Below are positions 33,006-45,420 of a DNA stretch of 62,000 nt, piece after piece. The DNA is from Cristatella mucedo (lineage: Eukaryota > Bryozoa > Phylactolaemata > Cristatellidae). Position 1 is the stretch's first letter. Each line of letters begins with the position of its first letter. Position numbers and translations under genes: made by a program. The stretch covers positions 617,501 to 679,500 of the forward strand of contig WPIO01000100.1 of the NCBI GenBank assembly GCA_009760855.2, given 5' to 3'. The notes beneath the pieces were generated by a model that was given only the letters and a program-made list of their open reading frames with translations, ran no database searches and was not told the DNA's origin.

Positions 33006-34854
33006 TATGTGACGACTACGACGAGCTTTTTTCCAGGTTAGACCTTGGCTATCCCACCACGCTGGCTGCCTGCGTAAAGGTTTGCATTTAAGGCTGTACG
33101 ATCGGTCCACCGAAAGTGGTCAGTCCCATTGAGGGTTGTCTTGCATTCCCATGTAATGAGCACAATAACAAGGGCAGTACTAGTGACACAAATATCGAGG
33201 CTATCCAGGAATGCCACCACAGACCACCCTGTCAGTGATGCTGCCGTTGAACACGCATACAGTAACCGATGGGTTATCTGGCACGCACTGCCCTGCTCGC
33301 ATACAATCAAGGGAAAATGCGCATCAACTCAAACTTTCAAAGAGTTGAAACTTAAAATCCGTACAAGGAAGCTTCAGGAACGTCCTTGGTGAGGCGCTGC
33401 GTCGCGGCGCCGCTTTTTCGTGCGGCCGCGCAAAATGGCACGCAGCCGCAATAGCAATGCTCAATAGCCGCTATAGCAATGCTCAATGGCAAATGACGGC
33501 TCGCAGTCGCACCCTACAATGCTGTTCAGTCCATTATTGATAACTTTTACAGCTCCACTCTTGCAATACACCTTGTTACTGAGTCGCGTGTGACCGTGAT
33601 GGCTAAGGCTTTCTTCAGTTTTTCTCAATTCAGAGGTGATCTTGGAAAGAATAAGTAGATGCTCTCTGTTGTTCCAAAAGACTTAGTGAAAACGTATTTG
33701 ACTTGCAGCATGAGCTCACGACAGGTTCAAGCTGCGGTTATCACAGTTTGCAGATGATGCCTTCTCAGTTCCTGACAGTATTCTCTTTTGGACACTCGGT
33801 AAGTTAACAGACATGATTGCTGCGTTGTCGTAGCACAAGTATGCCTGGCTTGTGCGGTGCGATGGTGTGTCGGTGCTCCGCCACGGCTCACTCGCCCTTG
33901 GCGCGACGCAGGCCACCATGTGACAGGTGGCAGGAGGGGGCGAACGGATGGGCTGCCGGGCAGTTGGAGCGCGGACGGAAGGCTGAATGATTGTGCTGCG
34001 CTTGTTGTGCTGCGACGAGCGTCGGCCAAATACCCGGCGGTTAAAGCCGCGTCGGCGTTTGAGTGTCGTTGAGCGCGTCTACACCACCAGAGCGGCAAGC
34101 TACGGCTTGGTCCTAGTCTGTAAACATGCTTAAATAAACAGCTCAGCCAGCAATAGTCAAGTCCATTGAAACGAGGCCTTGCTTGAAATCAATGTTGGCA
34201 TTCTCACGAGAAAAAGCTTTTAAAAAGTGCGCACAATCCGCTTTCGGAGCCTCTGGCGCCTTGGCGCCCGGAGACGTCTGTCGCCGCCCCCCCCCCCACC
34301 CTCGGCCCACACCTTGCTGCTACGCCTCTGGGGGCTACTCTGGGTCAGAGGCGGAAACCGTACCCGACAGTAACCCTAGCGTAACCGACTGCTAGCGCGG
34401 TCGCAGAAACGTACGTCGAGTCATCTGCTTGCGCGACTGGAGCGCTCGAACTCCGCAGGCGCTTCCTCCGCCGACGTCGCAATCGGCAGGTCAAGCGGGT
34501 CAAGCGGGTCAAGCGGGTCAAGCGGGGCGCGCTCGCGTCCTGGCGCTGACCGGCGGCGATACGGCGAGCTGTTTTTTGCTCTGACCGAAATTGTCGAGCC
34601 TCAAGTTCGGCCTCTTCGTCCGTTACTAACGTGTGCAGACGCACGAATCTCCCGCGCGACCGGTAACCGTCATCCCTAACTGCGGCGAGCTGCGTCTAGA
34701 GGTAATTTGTAGCGCGGCGACCAAAATGCGCAGGCGAGGCGTTTTTTCAGCGGCAAATCGAGTTCGCGTCTAGCGGCCGCCCGATCCAGAGAAAGAAGGA
34801 GGCCAGCTTGAAAATCTGCTGCCGCCGCTGAAAACCTCGACCCGAACTCCGGCA
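33006..34854. other. Unassigned; possible old retroelement pieces; GC-rich from 33.8 kb
   Basis: 33240-33390 has a WHALPCSHTIK...FKELKLK pattern that recalls the end of a LINE ORF2, very degraded. 34115-34135 holds TTAAATAAACAG, a possible poly(A) signal. A 10-bp tandem repeat (GTCAAGCGGG, about 4 units) lies at 34490-34527. No gene could be built. Confidence 0.35.
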
Positions 34855-35045
34855 TATTTTATGTATCTCCGTCAGTAACTCCACAAAGTTATTCAGACCA
34901 TGTGAGTGTTACGCAGGAGAGTTTTGTATAGCGCACTCACAGCCTAAGCGGCTTTCGGTATGCATTCGGTAGCCAACAGACTTCGTCTCACGCAACAAAG
35001 AGAAACTGGAAAGCAAAGCAGAGTCAGAAGAGCAGTTAGGGTAGT
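34855..35045 (-). mobile_element. L-B LINE 3' end
   Basis: TATGTATCTCCGTCAGTAAC start (antisense 3' end), then TAGCGCACTCACAGCCTAAG as in the copy at 28100. 5'-truncated. Confidence 0.65.
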
Positions 35046-35329
35046 GAGCATACTGCCCATGTTGTTGATGTTTTAAAATTCTGCCTTCTTAGACGATTAC
35101 AAATAATACAAGCTGCCACCAATTGCTACGCGTGCATGGAATTTTTAAAACGCAAGCACAGGACTCCTAGAACGATTCAAGACTTTCTTTTTTATTTGTG
35201 CCTGCCGAAGTTCATACATATGCGAAGGGTTTCTATTAATTTTACTTAAACAGGCGGCTCCAGTACGATCAGCTACAGCCAATGGCACTTAACAATAACT
35301 GGATAGCGGATATGCTGCTCTTGACTAGC

Positions 35330-36010
35330 GACCGGCTGCTGCCAAGAAATCGCTGCACTTAATTTTGCCGTTGATTGAAGAAAGTTTGTTGGCATCTAAG
35401 TGCGATTGTCAGCAGTACATGTAGCAAGAAAATTGAGAGAGTTTGGCGTGCTTGACGACAGCTGGAAGGGATTGAAGTGCAGATACAGATGTGCAACATT
35501 TGCATAAAAATAAAAGCGTACGTGATGCTTACAGGCGATTACATCCGTAAATAGCTGAGTATACATTTTAAAAAATGTGGATCAAGTATTGGTTTCTCGG
35601 ATCGCTATTGCCAGTCGTCGACATTAATGCCCGAGTCTCTTTGAAATAGGACAAAAATCATTGCACTGCAGTGCAAGTAACGCTCGGCCCGAATGAGAGG
35701 CACCCGAGAAAGGCTTGGTTTTTATTGTAAGTATCAAACACTACCAAAGGAACTAGAAAATAAACACGGATACTCTGTTTAAGTCCGCATTCCAGAGGAG
35801 GTTGTAATATACACGAAGCAATGCAGACTCTGTATTTATAAGTTGCAAAATGTGAATGGAACTTACTTTTCTGGGTTTGAAATGTTGATGCAAGAGTTTA
35901 ACTACTCTGCCGCTGGTCGCTCCAACATTTTGTACGATCACAGTAGAGAGACTGGGCGGAAGTTGCCCGAGTTCTCCTAGCCTAATGCTGGTTTTCTAAT
36001 AAGCTATCTT
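35330..36010 (-). mobile_element. Diverged L-A LINE RT fragment
   Basis: Antisense matches to the region around the YADD box and the [16 protein letters not shown] stretch (minus-strand ESALLRVYYNLLWNADLNRV at 35760-35830). Frame broken. Confidence 0.5.
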
Positions 36011-36084
36011 AGACCAGGCTTCTGAAATGTGTAGGGGCCAAATCCGAGGCTACGGAAAATTTTCTAATGCAGCTGGAGCTATAG

Positions 36085-36596
36085 AATAAAGGGACCTAAC
36101 ATGTCTTTTCATTCTATGACTCCAACCTACCTATCAGATCTACTCCCCCCACAAGCTAAGCATCGTAACACCCGCTTTTTGGAATCTAACGGTTTACCTA
36201 TATTGCGTATAAACCTCAAGTCCTTTCGAGACCGTTCCTTTAGTTCGTATGCTCCCAAAGCCAGGAACTCACACCCAACTTGCGTCACAACATCTGACTT
36301 GACCACACTAAAGAAAATATAACCATCAATTTATCACAGCCTTCAGTGGGTTCTTGTGATTCGTCCTTTATGTGCTTATGCGTGCTAATACTGTGCTTTA
36401 TGCCACTACCCACACTTGAAAGCTGACCTTGTACATATCACCCCTAACCATAGTTATTCTTATTGTTCATTGAGCTTGCGACCGCTAACCATTCGATCAA
36501 GCTTCCATTGCAGCAAATTTAAAGTGCCAAGAAAGAGATTGAGTCTTCCGAGGGCACTTTATGAAGCGCGTTATTATTGTTATTATTAATATTAAA
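36085..36596 (+). mobile_element. L-A LINE 3' end
   Basis: Frame SFHSMTPTYLSDLLPPQAKH, NLKSFRDRSFSSYAPKARN, then 3' UTR and ATT repeat at 36570-36590. Confidence 0.7.
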
Positions 36597-37080
36597 AGTG
36601 AGTGGTAGAATCTTGAACTCGATGTGCTGCTTGATTGGGAGCCAATGCAGGTCGGCAAGAAGTGGTGTGATATGGCACCTAGGAGGCTTACAAGCCTGGT
36701 TGCAGAGTTGTTCATCAGCTATAAGGGCCTAATCGCACAGGTCGGTGAATCAGCAAACAGAGAGTTACTGAAGTTGAGACGAGATGTTAAAAGTGGATGG
36801 ACCAATTTGGATGTCGTACACCTGTCAAAGCAAGCCAAAATTCTTGCAATGCTATGTAGCTTAAACTATGCAGGCTTGACTGTGGAGCTGATGTGGTCAT
36901 CTAGTGCAAGGACACTTTGTAACAAGACATTTAGATCTTGTGCAGATTCAAAAAGAGATGAGCTGACTGAGTTCGGCCTATTTCGAACGTTGGGTTTGGT
37001 AATTTTTGAATCGCACTTAGTTTTTCCTTAACCAGCGAGTTGTTTGCATAGCCACTTAGTTCGAAGATAATTGCTGCCAT
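36597..37080 (-). mobile_element. L-A LINE fragment, head-to-head with its neighbour
   Basis: Antisense of the post-RT region (DLHWLPIKQHIEFKILPL-like, SRLNFSNSLFADSPTCAIR-like). Together with 36085-36596 it makes an L-A inversion of the kind produced by twin priming. Confidence 0.6.
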
Positions 37081-37169
37081 CCGTGTGAGGATGTGACCTT
37101 GCGTATAGAATTGACCTTATGTCTCCTTGGCTGATGGAGCTTCGATGGCTGCAGGTCGATCACCCGCCG

Positions 37170-37640
37170 AATGCGTCTGTCTGGCTATGAATACGACTGC
37201 AAGGCTAGTTTTCAAACTCCAGAGGTTTGACCACGTGTTTCCTTTGCTAAAACAGCTAGGGTGGCCGCCGGTTGACTAACGGATGCAAAGTTCCTACGGT
37301 GACTCACAATGCCAAGGCCACCGCCCGGCTCCTCCATGTCTTCTAGCTGAACTGCTGCACCAGTTTTAGCATCCTCGTGCCCTCAGGTTCTGTGCGGACA
37401 AAAAAATTAGCTGTTCCATTCCTCCGCTTAAAGATCGCTAGCGACAGAAGCTTTTGCTCTGCAGGTCCTGAACTGTGAATCATGAAGCTCGCTTCTATGA
37501 TTCTTACGCAACGACAGCTGCTCTCCTGCTGCCGCCTATGTTACATCTTCTCTAGCCGCCCTACACTTCTACGTCCATGCTATTCACTGCCCCAGCTGGT
37601 CTCCTGACCTATGCAGTGAGTTGTTTCATACGCATGAGCT
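37170..37640 (+). mobile_element. L-B LINE 3' part
   Basis: Sense remnants of MNTTARLVFKLQRFDHVF, KQLGWPPVD, ELLHQF and the SFCSAGPELW region, with many indels. Confidence 0.6.
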
Positions 37641-39679
37641 ACAAGCGAACATGGATCGGTCAGAGCACAAAATTTGGCACTTGAGACGTCGTTTGTATCG
37701 TTCAAATGAATTTTAAATCAGTCGGAAAAAAGAAGGAGACTGTTTCTTGCTCACAGAATCGAAAGTTGATCAGAAATCTACAATAAAGGAAGCCTGATTA
37801 CCTCGGGGGGGGGTAGAGGTGGGTGGGATAAACCACTGCAACCATTGGCAAGCGGCCGATAGAAAAATTCAAAACAAGAGATTGTAGTGACTGCTTCAAG
37901 GGGACTTCGAATCGTTTAAAATTGAGGGGTGAGCGAAAAGGTGACAATTTTCATCAGTTTTATTTGATCTCGCCGTAAAGAAAGAGACTCCGGTCGGGTA
38001 TTACGTCGGTTATGGTCGGACAATTACTCGATCCCAGCCAGGTCTCCTTCACAGCAAACCACGTCAATTGCGAGTCGTTAAGGACTGACCTATTCCACGC
38101 GGGATGTGGGTTCGACCGTCGCACTGGATGCCGATGTTATAGTAAGCAAGCCGAGTGACCGCTAATTTAAAGGGACTCGTGCGGGGGGGGGGTTGAGGCA
38201 GCTGATGGGCACGAGAGCAGACCGCACTTCTACTAGGTAGACGTGGCATTTCGAGCGGCTTTCTTGCGCACGGGCAAGCAACGGCAGCCATTTTGTCTCG
38301 GGTCTTCCAGCGAGCCAGATTTTGTTTTCGCGCCGCCTTTCGCGGAAGATTCCGGAAGCTCCGCGAAAGGCGGCGGCGGCGTCCTGAGGAGGTCGGCGGA
38401 GATTCGGAACGACATTCGAATCGTCGGGACAACTACCCAGCATTTCGTGCGCGCTCGGTGCACAGCTGGGTAAATCGCTGCTGCAATAAAGGAAGCTCGG
38501 ACGAAGGCCGATATGCAGAGGTCGTCCTCTAACTTACCCTCGATTGGCTATCGCACGGCTTAGTTGTGGTCTATTGAAAACCACCCCTGTGGATCAGCTG
38601 CTACTAGTGAGGAGAGGTGGGACGAGCGGACCGGGGACGCACGGGAGACAATGACGGAGACGAGTGGAAACGCGAGAGGAGAGTTGTAGGGGCTCGGCGC
38701 ACAGCGGCGCACTAGATGTTGAGCGAAGCCCCCCCCCCCCCGCAAGCTAGTTGTTGTGCTGATGACGACGGCTGCATTATTATCATGCGCAGGCAAATGC
38801 GAGAGAGTGAGCATACATACGGACGTAGTGGCCGTCGTGGAAGCAGCTTCGGAGCGCCAGCAGCGGAGAGAAGAGAAGAGAAAGTGAGCGAGAAGGAGTG
38901 AGAGTGGATGGCCACCGTAAAGCCGACGCACAGGCAGAAAGTTCCCCGCTGCAGGATTAGCGGGTCACGTGAGACCGCAGCTGACCCGTTGCAATTAAAT
39001 CCAGCTTAGTCAGCCGATAACGTCCAACTGCAGCTCCTAGCGTGGCGCGGTACTCCGTTCGCCCATTAGCTTAGAGTCCGGCCAATGGGCTGGAGAGGCA
39101 GCGTGGGCGCGGCCGCGGCCACGGAGTGGCTGTATGCTGTCGCGCTGTGAGCAGAGCGACAGCCGAATACGCCGTGGGTTGAAGGCCCCTTGGTGTTTCC
39201 GCTTCGTCGCTCGAGTGCCGCCAGAGCAGAGCGTCACACTTCAGGAAGGTCATAGGGCACGCCAGGGGAAGCCGGCAGAGACTCGGACAATGATGTAGCT
39301 GCTGGTCGGACTCGCATCGTACAGTTTGGTAACCTTAGCGACCGTGCGCTGAGTTAGGTACCCGCTGAGCTGCTGCGTTCTTTTATCCCGATCGCACTCA
39401 CGCCCTAACCAAGCGATCAACGCCTTAACTGAAGCAGGTAGCAGTATCGAAACTCTGACTGCTTTCTGCTGATTTCCAATGTGTTGTAGCCACTTCCACC
39501 AAAAAGCCCACGGCTTTAGGTTTACGGACTGTTAATAATCTGCCTGTTAGGCATGATTGTGCCAGCATGTTATTACTGCGCTATCGTCATTCAAATGCAT
39601 TCCTGTATGCAGTTTTTATTGCTAGGGTACGTGAATTGACGATCAACGTACGACGGCCGAATTTGTTTACTTCTAAATT
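37641..39679. other. Unassigned; GC-rich 38.2-39.3 kb
   Basis: It holds a GC-rich island-like stretch with several short overlapping frames on both strands, a C10 run near 38730 and a 16-bp inverted repeat (38331-38375). No domain or coherent splice series was found. It could hold a promoter or 5' exon. Confidence 0.35.
38331..38375. repeat. Inverted repeat, 16-bp arms
   Basis: Perfect arms CGCCGCCTTTCGCGGA and TCCGCGAAAGGCGGCG around a 13-nt spacer. Confidence 0.85.
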
Positions 39680-42165
39680 TAGAAGTATTTTTTTACTTCA
39701 GGTCTTATATAAGTTATCAATATTTTTTCAGCCGATTTAAGTAAAAAGTCAAGTGGAGCATGAGGTCGGAAAAGAAAGAGCGAAACTGAAAAGGAAGCAT
39801 GCGTACCTAGTAAATTTATGGCGAGTGTCTTGAAAAAATCCAAGACGAATGTTTACACTATTGAAAGACTGATAAGAAGACGACGGACGTCATTCAACCA
39901 ATCATTTTAAAAAAGTGGAAAAGAAAAGGATGAACCGCATCTTGCTACCGAAACTTGCTAGAAAACACAGCTCCACCATGCAGGTGTTCCCATATATGAT
40001 AAGAAAAATGCCGACGAAGGCCGTGGTTGAGCTGTGGTTCATAAAGACAAGAATCTTATTGGCATTGGCGGGAAGGATAGCAGCAAAAAAAATCTTCTAA
40101 ACGTGGCGTCCAATTGGAAAATTTTTTTTTCATGCTGTAATAAAAATTTCATGACATTCGCTACTTGAAAATTAATCCATCAATAAAGCTACCAATAATA
40201 TCACAGGCTCTTTGTAATGAAATGATTGCTCTTTGATCTTATCAATTCAACACGGAAGCAATCTACTATATCGGTAAGCGCGTTCAATCGCATCAGCGTG
40301 GGCTTGAAAGTCGATTGGCAAATAGTTGGGAATTGAATCAACCGTGGCTCGATTATTTTCACCGGTTGGTAATTCTGCTTACTGTTTTTTCCGCCTATTT
40401 TTTGTATCATCGGTTGAAAACTGTTGATCTTCGTTTGGCTTGACTGATGGATTCAAAAATAGAAAAAACCAGAAAAGCTGTGGTCATATGAAAACGGTTA
40501 GAGTCATCACAAAGCTTTTACTACTTGGAATGAAACTGAATAGAGAATAAACAATAGTACTGGAACGGACTTACTAGTCTAAATTAAATCAGAAATCATT
40601 GGCGAGATATTTGAAAAGAATACTTGACCGTACTGAGTGCCTGGTTTCATAAAATTGTTTTACACTGCGTGTATACGAAGAAAGTTTGAGTTTAAATGGG
40701 ACTAAGGATGCTGCATTTTCTTTCACCGGGATCAGCCCCGTTGCTCAGTACGACTTACTGATAAAAACACTTTCAAAATTCTCAAAAATCCAGGATCCAA
40801 TCCATATTAATCCTCCAAAATTTAAATAAATTCATCCACCCACTTGTAACAGCTACAAAAAAAACAATTTATTAGCAGATATAAAAAGTAAGTATTACGG
40901 TATTTTCATCAATTTAACAAATTATAAAAGCCTTAAGAAATTGCTTGCCCGAGTCATTTGTATGTCGATGTGGATTGTGAAAGTAAGAAAGTTATGATTA
41001 AAGAAGCATTTTTATGTTGTGTTTGTGTGCACCCAAAAACTCAGCAAACCTCGAAAAGGTAATCCATGAGAGTTTCACTCCGAAAACATCTCCTGGGCGA
41101 ATTGTTGATGAAAATGCTATGATGATGATGATGATGATGATGATAATGTGATGACTAGACATATATTTGGCCTTCAACAAAAAATACATGTCAGAAATCT
41201 CAAAGCGTTATTTATCAGCTGTGACAACCACAGTTTAAATTGAGCAGGAGTACACTCTGATAAACAAAATCAAGTTGTCTTAAACTTTCTTGGATAGTGG
41301 GCACTGTATATTCATTTTTGTCTCGTTCGACACTTCGTTACAATGAATGGAAAAAAGTACTTCTTAATAGTAAAGCCGGAATCAGACACGCTGGAGTAGA
41401 GACCCGGCCAGCAGCATTCGGAGCAATATTCGATGGATTTGATGAGCTGCTAGAGCTGCTGGATGCTGCATGTAGGATGACCTATCCATGAGTTCGCAAA
41501 CCAAACGTGACGCAGCACAGTTGCTTTCAAGCATATTAAATTTTAACTTTATAGTTGTAGTGGAAATCCGGAACACCATTTCGGCAAAAACGAACAAATC
41601 TGGAAACGGTTGTAGGATACTACGACGAATTTTATAGAAGCAGCAGCTGAACTTGGATCCTGAACTGAGCACTTATCAAAGTTCGAGGGATTTGAGTGCA
41701 AATGCCGCTTATTTTTGCCAAAAATGAATGCGAAGCTTATGGCATTGAAATTGAAAGAAGAATAGGACGACGTAAGAGGATATTCAGAGAACATGCAATA
41801 AACGCGGGACCGACAGCTGAGGAAAAAATTATGCTTGTCATGAAAACCACGATCGATTGTTATCCGAAAGAGAATGTCGCCGCAATTTTTGAGGATAAAG
41901 GACGTAGACATGCAACTTGAGTTAGATACTAGATTTGAAAACTTGTCAATGGCGAAGAATTATTAATGAAGAGTGGATTGCGAAATTTTAATGAGGAAGA
42001 AAATTAAAAATTTACCAATACCTTAAAAGAATCTTCTACGATTATTTCCGCACGTGGAAATGATGTATTTTTAACTTTACACATGTCTCCAAAGTCTTCT
42101 GATGGTTGCGGTATCAATAGCCAGCTGTAAATGGTCTTGGATTTAATTAAAACCTATTTTATAAT
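39680..42165 (+). mobile_element. hAT/DUF4371 (ZMYM1-like) element remnant, copy 1
   Basis: Homologous over about 2.5 kb to 51265-53790. At 41200-41500 the plus strand reads KALFISCDNHSLNL, then VYSFLSRSTLRYNEWKKVL, then GAIFDGFDELLELLDA. This follows the CxxHxLNL, FF(S)xSTxRW and downstream helix pattern of DUF4371/hAT transposases related to ZMYM1. At 41700-41870 YGIEIERRIGRRKRIF matches the basic stretch before the dimerisation end. Frames are broken; terminal inverted repeats were not found. Confidence 0.55.
41199..41920 (+). pseudogene. Transposase pseudogene, hAT/DUF4371-like
   Basis: The transposase-like pieces lie in three frames (41199-41250, 41297-41491, 41696-41920). The piece at 41696-41920 ends FEDKGRRHAT and contains EEKIMLVMKTTIDCYPKE. 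It would normally be one continuous catalytic region. Stops and shifts make it inactive. Confidence 0.5.
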
Positions 42166-42174
42166 GATCATAAT

Positions 42175-42335
42175 TTTAATAATAATTCACTTGATAAAGC
42201 GCCCTCCGAAAACTCAATCTCTTTCTAGGTGCTTTACAGTTGCTGAAAAGGAAACACGATCGAGTGGTGAGTGGTATCATGCTTGATATACAACATGAAT
42301 AACATGATTAGTGGTGACATGCACAGGGTCAGTAT
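42175..42335 (-). mobile_element. L-A LINE 3' tail, next to a longer copy
   Basis: Antisense 3' UTR (TTGATAAAGCGCCCTCCG...) ending in the TAA repeat where the next copy begins. Confidence 0.6.
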
Positions 42336-43175
42336 AAAAATAATAATAATAATAATAATGCACTTGATAAAGCGCCCTCAGAGAAATCAATCTCTCTAGG
42401 CGCTTTACATTTGCTGCAAAGGGATATGCAATTGAATGGTGAGTAGTATCATGCTTGATAAACGTAAATAACATGGTTACAGGTGACATGCACAGGGTCA
42501 GCATGCAAATGTGGTTAGTGGCAGCATGCACAGTGTCAGCACGCATAAGCACATCAAGGAGGAATCACAGGGACCCACTAAAGGCTGTCCTAAATAAGTG
42601 TGTTTTTACGTTCTTTTTAAACAAGGTCAAGTCAAGGGATGTTCTGACGCATGTCGGAAGTGAATTCTAGGCTTTGGGAGCATGCGAACTAAATGCACGG
42701 TCTCCAAATAATTTGACGTTTGTGCGAGGTATTGGTTAACTGTTGGATTCCGAAAAGCGGGTGATAAGATGCTTGGCCTGGTGGGGGAGTGCATCTAAGA
42801 GATAGGCTGGAGCCAAAGAATGAAGTGACCTAAAAGTGAGCGACAAAACCTTGAAGTCAATCCGTTGCTTGACTGGTAGCCAGTGCAGGTCGGCGAGAAG
42901 TAGTGTGATGTAGAAACTGCGACGCTCAGGAGAGACAAGCCTGGCTGCGTAGTTTTGCACCAGCTATAAGCGATTGATTGCACGTGGCGGTAGGCCAGCA
43001 TGCAGTGAGTTACAGAAGTCAAGACGGGATGTCACGAATGCGTGGACCAATTTAGACGTGGTATCCTAATCTAAACAAGCCCAAATTTCAGCAATGTTAT
43101 TTAACTGAAAGTAGGCAGATTTGACTGTGGAGCTAATGTGGTCGTCTAACGAGAGGTCACTTTGGCACATGACAC

Positions 43176-43766
43176 TCAGATTTCGAGCTGATTCAACAGG
43201 AGATATGCTGGCAGAGCCAATTTGAGTGCCAGCCGTTCCAATTTCTGAATCACACAGAGTTTGCCCACAACTAGTAAGTTAGTTTTATTATCATTTAGTT
43301 TTAGAAAATTTGCTGCCATCCATGTGCGGATGTCACCAATACATGCAGCAAGTGAGGTGAGAGAATTCGAGGTGCTCGAAGGCTGTGAGGGATCAAAGCA
43401 AAGGTACAACTGAGTGTCATCCGCATAGAAGTGAAAGCCTAGATTGTGCTTGGCAATCACATTAGCAAGAGGGAGATTGTAAACCATGAAAAGAAACGGA
43501 CCTAGCACGGAGCCCTGAGGTACGCCATATTTCAGAGGTACCCCGGATGATCTTTTTCCATTCACGTCAATACTCTGGAGTCTTCCACTGAGACAGGACC
43601 TGAACCGTTGGTGAGCAGTGCCAGTGATGCCCACGCGAGATGAGAGGCGCTCTAGAAGAACTTCGTGATCGCTAGCATCAAAAGCTGCCGAAAGATCGAG
43701 CAAAATAAGCAGACACACTCTATCCATTTCTGCATTCATTAGTAGGTCATTGTATACCCTAAGCAA
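43176..43766 (-). pseudogene. LINE reverse transcriptase core
   Basis: A 196-codon frame holding RT motif A (LLDLSAAFDASDHEVLLERL), motif B (GVPQGSVLGPFLF) and the active site FYADDTQLYLC. The frame is interrupted before and after these motifs, so it is not a working protein. Confidence 0.8.
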
Positions 43767-44314
43767 TGCTGAATCTGTGGAGTGATAGCTCTAAAGCCAG
43801 ACTGGAACTTACTAGCGAGGTGTGAGGTTTCGATATTTGAGTTCATTTGGTCCGCCACGAGCCGTTCCAGTGTCTTTGGTAGGAATGGTAGAAGGGAGAC
43901 TGGTCGGTAGTTGCCCAAGTTCTCTTGGTCTAATGTCGCTTTCTTGAGAAGTGGCCTGACTACAGCTTTTTTGAAAGGTGCTGGAACATGACCTGAGGCT
44001 AATGACTTATTAATGACGTTAGTTATGCGTGGCAGTAGCAGATCAATGTGACGTAGGAGCAGGACAGTGGGAAAAGGGCCCAGAAGACTTGTTGTCTTCT
44101 TTTATTAGGATATGAGCTTCAGGACGAGATCACTGGTGACCTGCTTAAATGTAAATGAAGATATTGAGGCGATGCCAGGAATTGGGAAACAACATTCTAG
44201 TGGGAATGTTGTCATCGCATTGATGGACTCTCTGACTTTGTCTATCTTCTGCACAAAGAATCAAGAGAAGCGATCAGCTAGATCATCACAAGGATCATCA
44301 GGTACGGAGCTAAT

Positions 44315-44638
44315 CTAAGAGCGGTTGAGGAGATGGTTGATCGTCGAGATCAGCATTTTTGGATTGTGCATCTGTGATTCAACAATTTTTTTATAGAAGC
44401 TAGACTTGGCCTTTGCTAGGATCGATTCGTACGACATACAGTAGTCTTCATGTGCCTGCCGATGGACAGTCAATTCTGATCTTTTGTATGCTTTCTCAAG
44501 CTTTAGTTTAGTAGACCTGGCTAGTTTAATGTCTGTGGTAAACCATAGGCCATCTGGGTGGGGGCGCACAGTGCGCTTTATCAGAGGTGCAAACTCGTCG
44601 AGCGTGTCAGCTAGTGCCGTGTTGTAGCTATCTACCAA
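44315..44638 (-). pseudogene. LINE endonuclease-RT linker
   Basis: A 107-codon frame (DTLDEFAPLIKRTVRPHPDG, LEKAYKRSELTVHR) equivalent to the linker of other CR1/L2 ORF2 proteins and to 18370-18620 on the plus strand. Confidence 0.65.
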
Positions 44639-44641
44639 TGA

Positions 44642-45370
44642 TTACAAATCGGAGGGAGGACTGAGCAGCAGAGATAAAGCAGATATTCTCGCACGGACAG
44701 CATCGATGTCAAGGGTCCTGAGGTTTTGCGATTCCCAGGTTATTTTAGAGGAGGATGTGGGCAAACACTGTAGATTGAATGAGATCTGCATGTTGTCAGA
44801 TAAGCAGGATTTGGTAATAATCGGTGATGACAAAGTCCGGTTGTATGAGAAAATCTGGTCGAGTGTGTGACCCTTGATGTGAGTAGGGCCATGCACATGA
44901 GCCACAAGAGACAATGAGTCAGTCAATGCACGAAATTCGGTGCTGAAAGCGTCAGATAAGTTATCAAAGTGAACGTTGAAATCAGACATAAGGAGGAAGG
45001 ATTGATTTCTTGAACACAGAATCGAAATGAGATCGGAGAAATCTGAGATAAAGGAGGACTTGGTACCTAGTGGGCGATAGACTACTGCCACTATCGGTGG
45101 CTTCTTTTCGAATGAGACCAAGATAATTGATTCAAAAGACTGTTTCGAGGGTACTGCAAATGGCTTGAAGTTGAATTTCGAGCGCACGATAATAGCAACT
45201 CCACCTCCAGTTTTGATTGATCTAGATGTGTGAAAGAATAAGAAACCAGCTTGGGTAGCGTCTTTAATTGTCGGACAGTTTATCGACTTTAGCCAAGTTT
45301 CAGTTAGGGCGAGGAGGTCGATACTTTTATCAGAAATAAGGTCGCTAATTACCAGAGGTTTATTGCACAT
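44642..45370 (-). pseudogene. LINE endonuclease domain (APE type)
   Basis: A 242-codon frame with the motifs LLALTETWL, GGGVAIIVRS, VVYRP, SDFNVHFD and GHTLDQIF in the usual order. The last catalytic motif, normally SDH, reads CLSDNMQ, so the general-base histidine is replaced by asparagine. The nicking activity that starts target-primed insertion is therefore probably lost. Confidence 0.75.
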
Positions 45371-45420
45371 TGAGCGAGGATTCTAAAGGCAAGCGTTAAG
45401 TCTGGCCGATGGAGTTATAA

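Larger units (their letters stand above)
42336..45420 (-). mobile_element. L-A LINE, longest copy: endonuclease, RT, 3' UTR
   Basis: Order on the minus strand: APE-type endonuclease (45370-44642), linker (44638-44315), reverse transcriptase (about 44300-43176), C-terminal region (43020-42620), 3' UTR, and a TAA-rich tail (42336-42357). The structure is that of a CR1/L2-clade element. The single long frame is broken in several places. The true 5' end is unclear; 45420-45780 may belong to it or to another LINE. Confidence 0.78.

Noticed and set aside
34300-34700. Possible GC-rich first exon or promoter of a gene
   Set aside because: Only short frames, a small 10-bp tandem repeat and no continuation with splice sites on either side.
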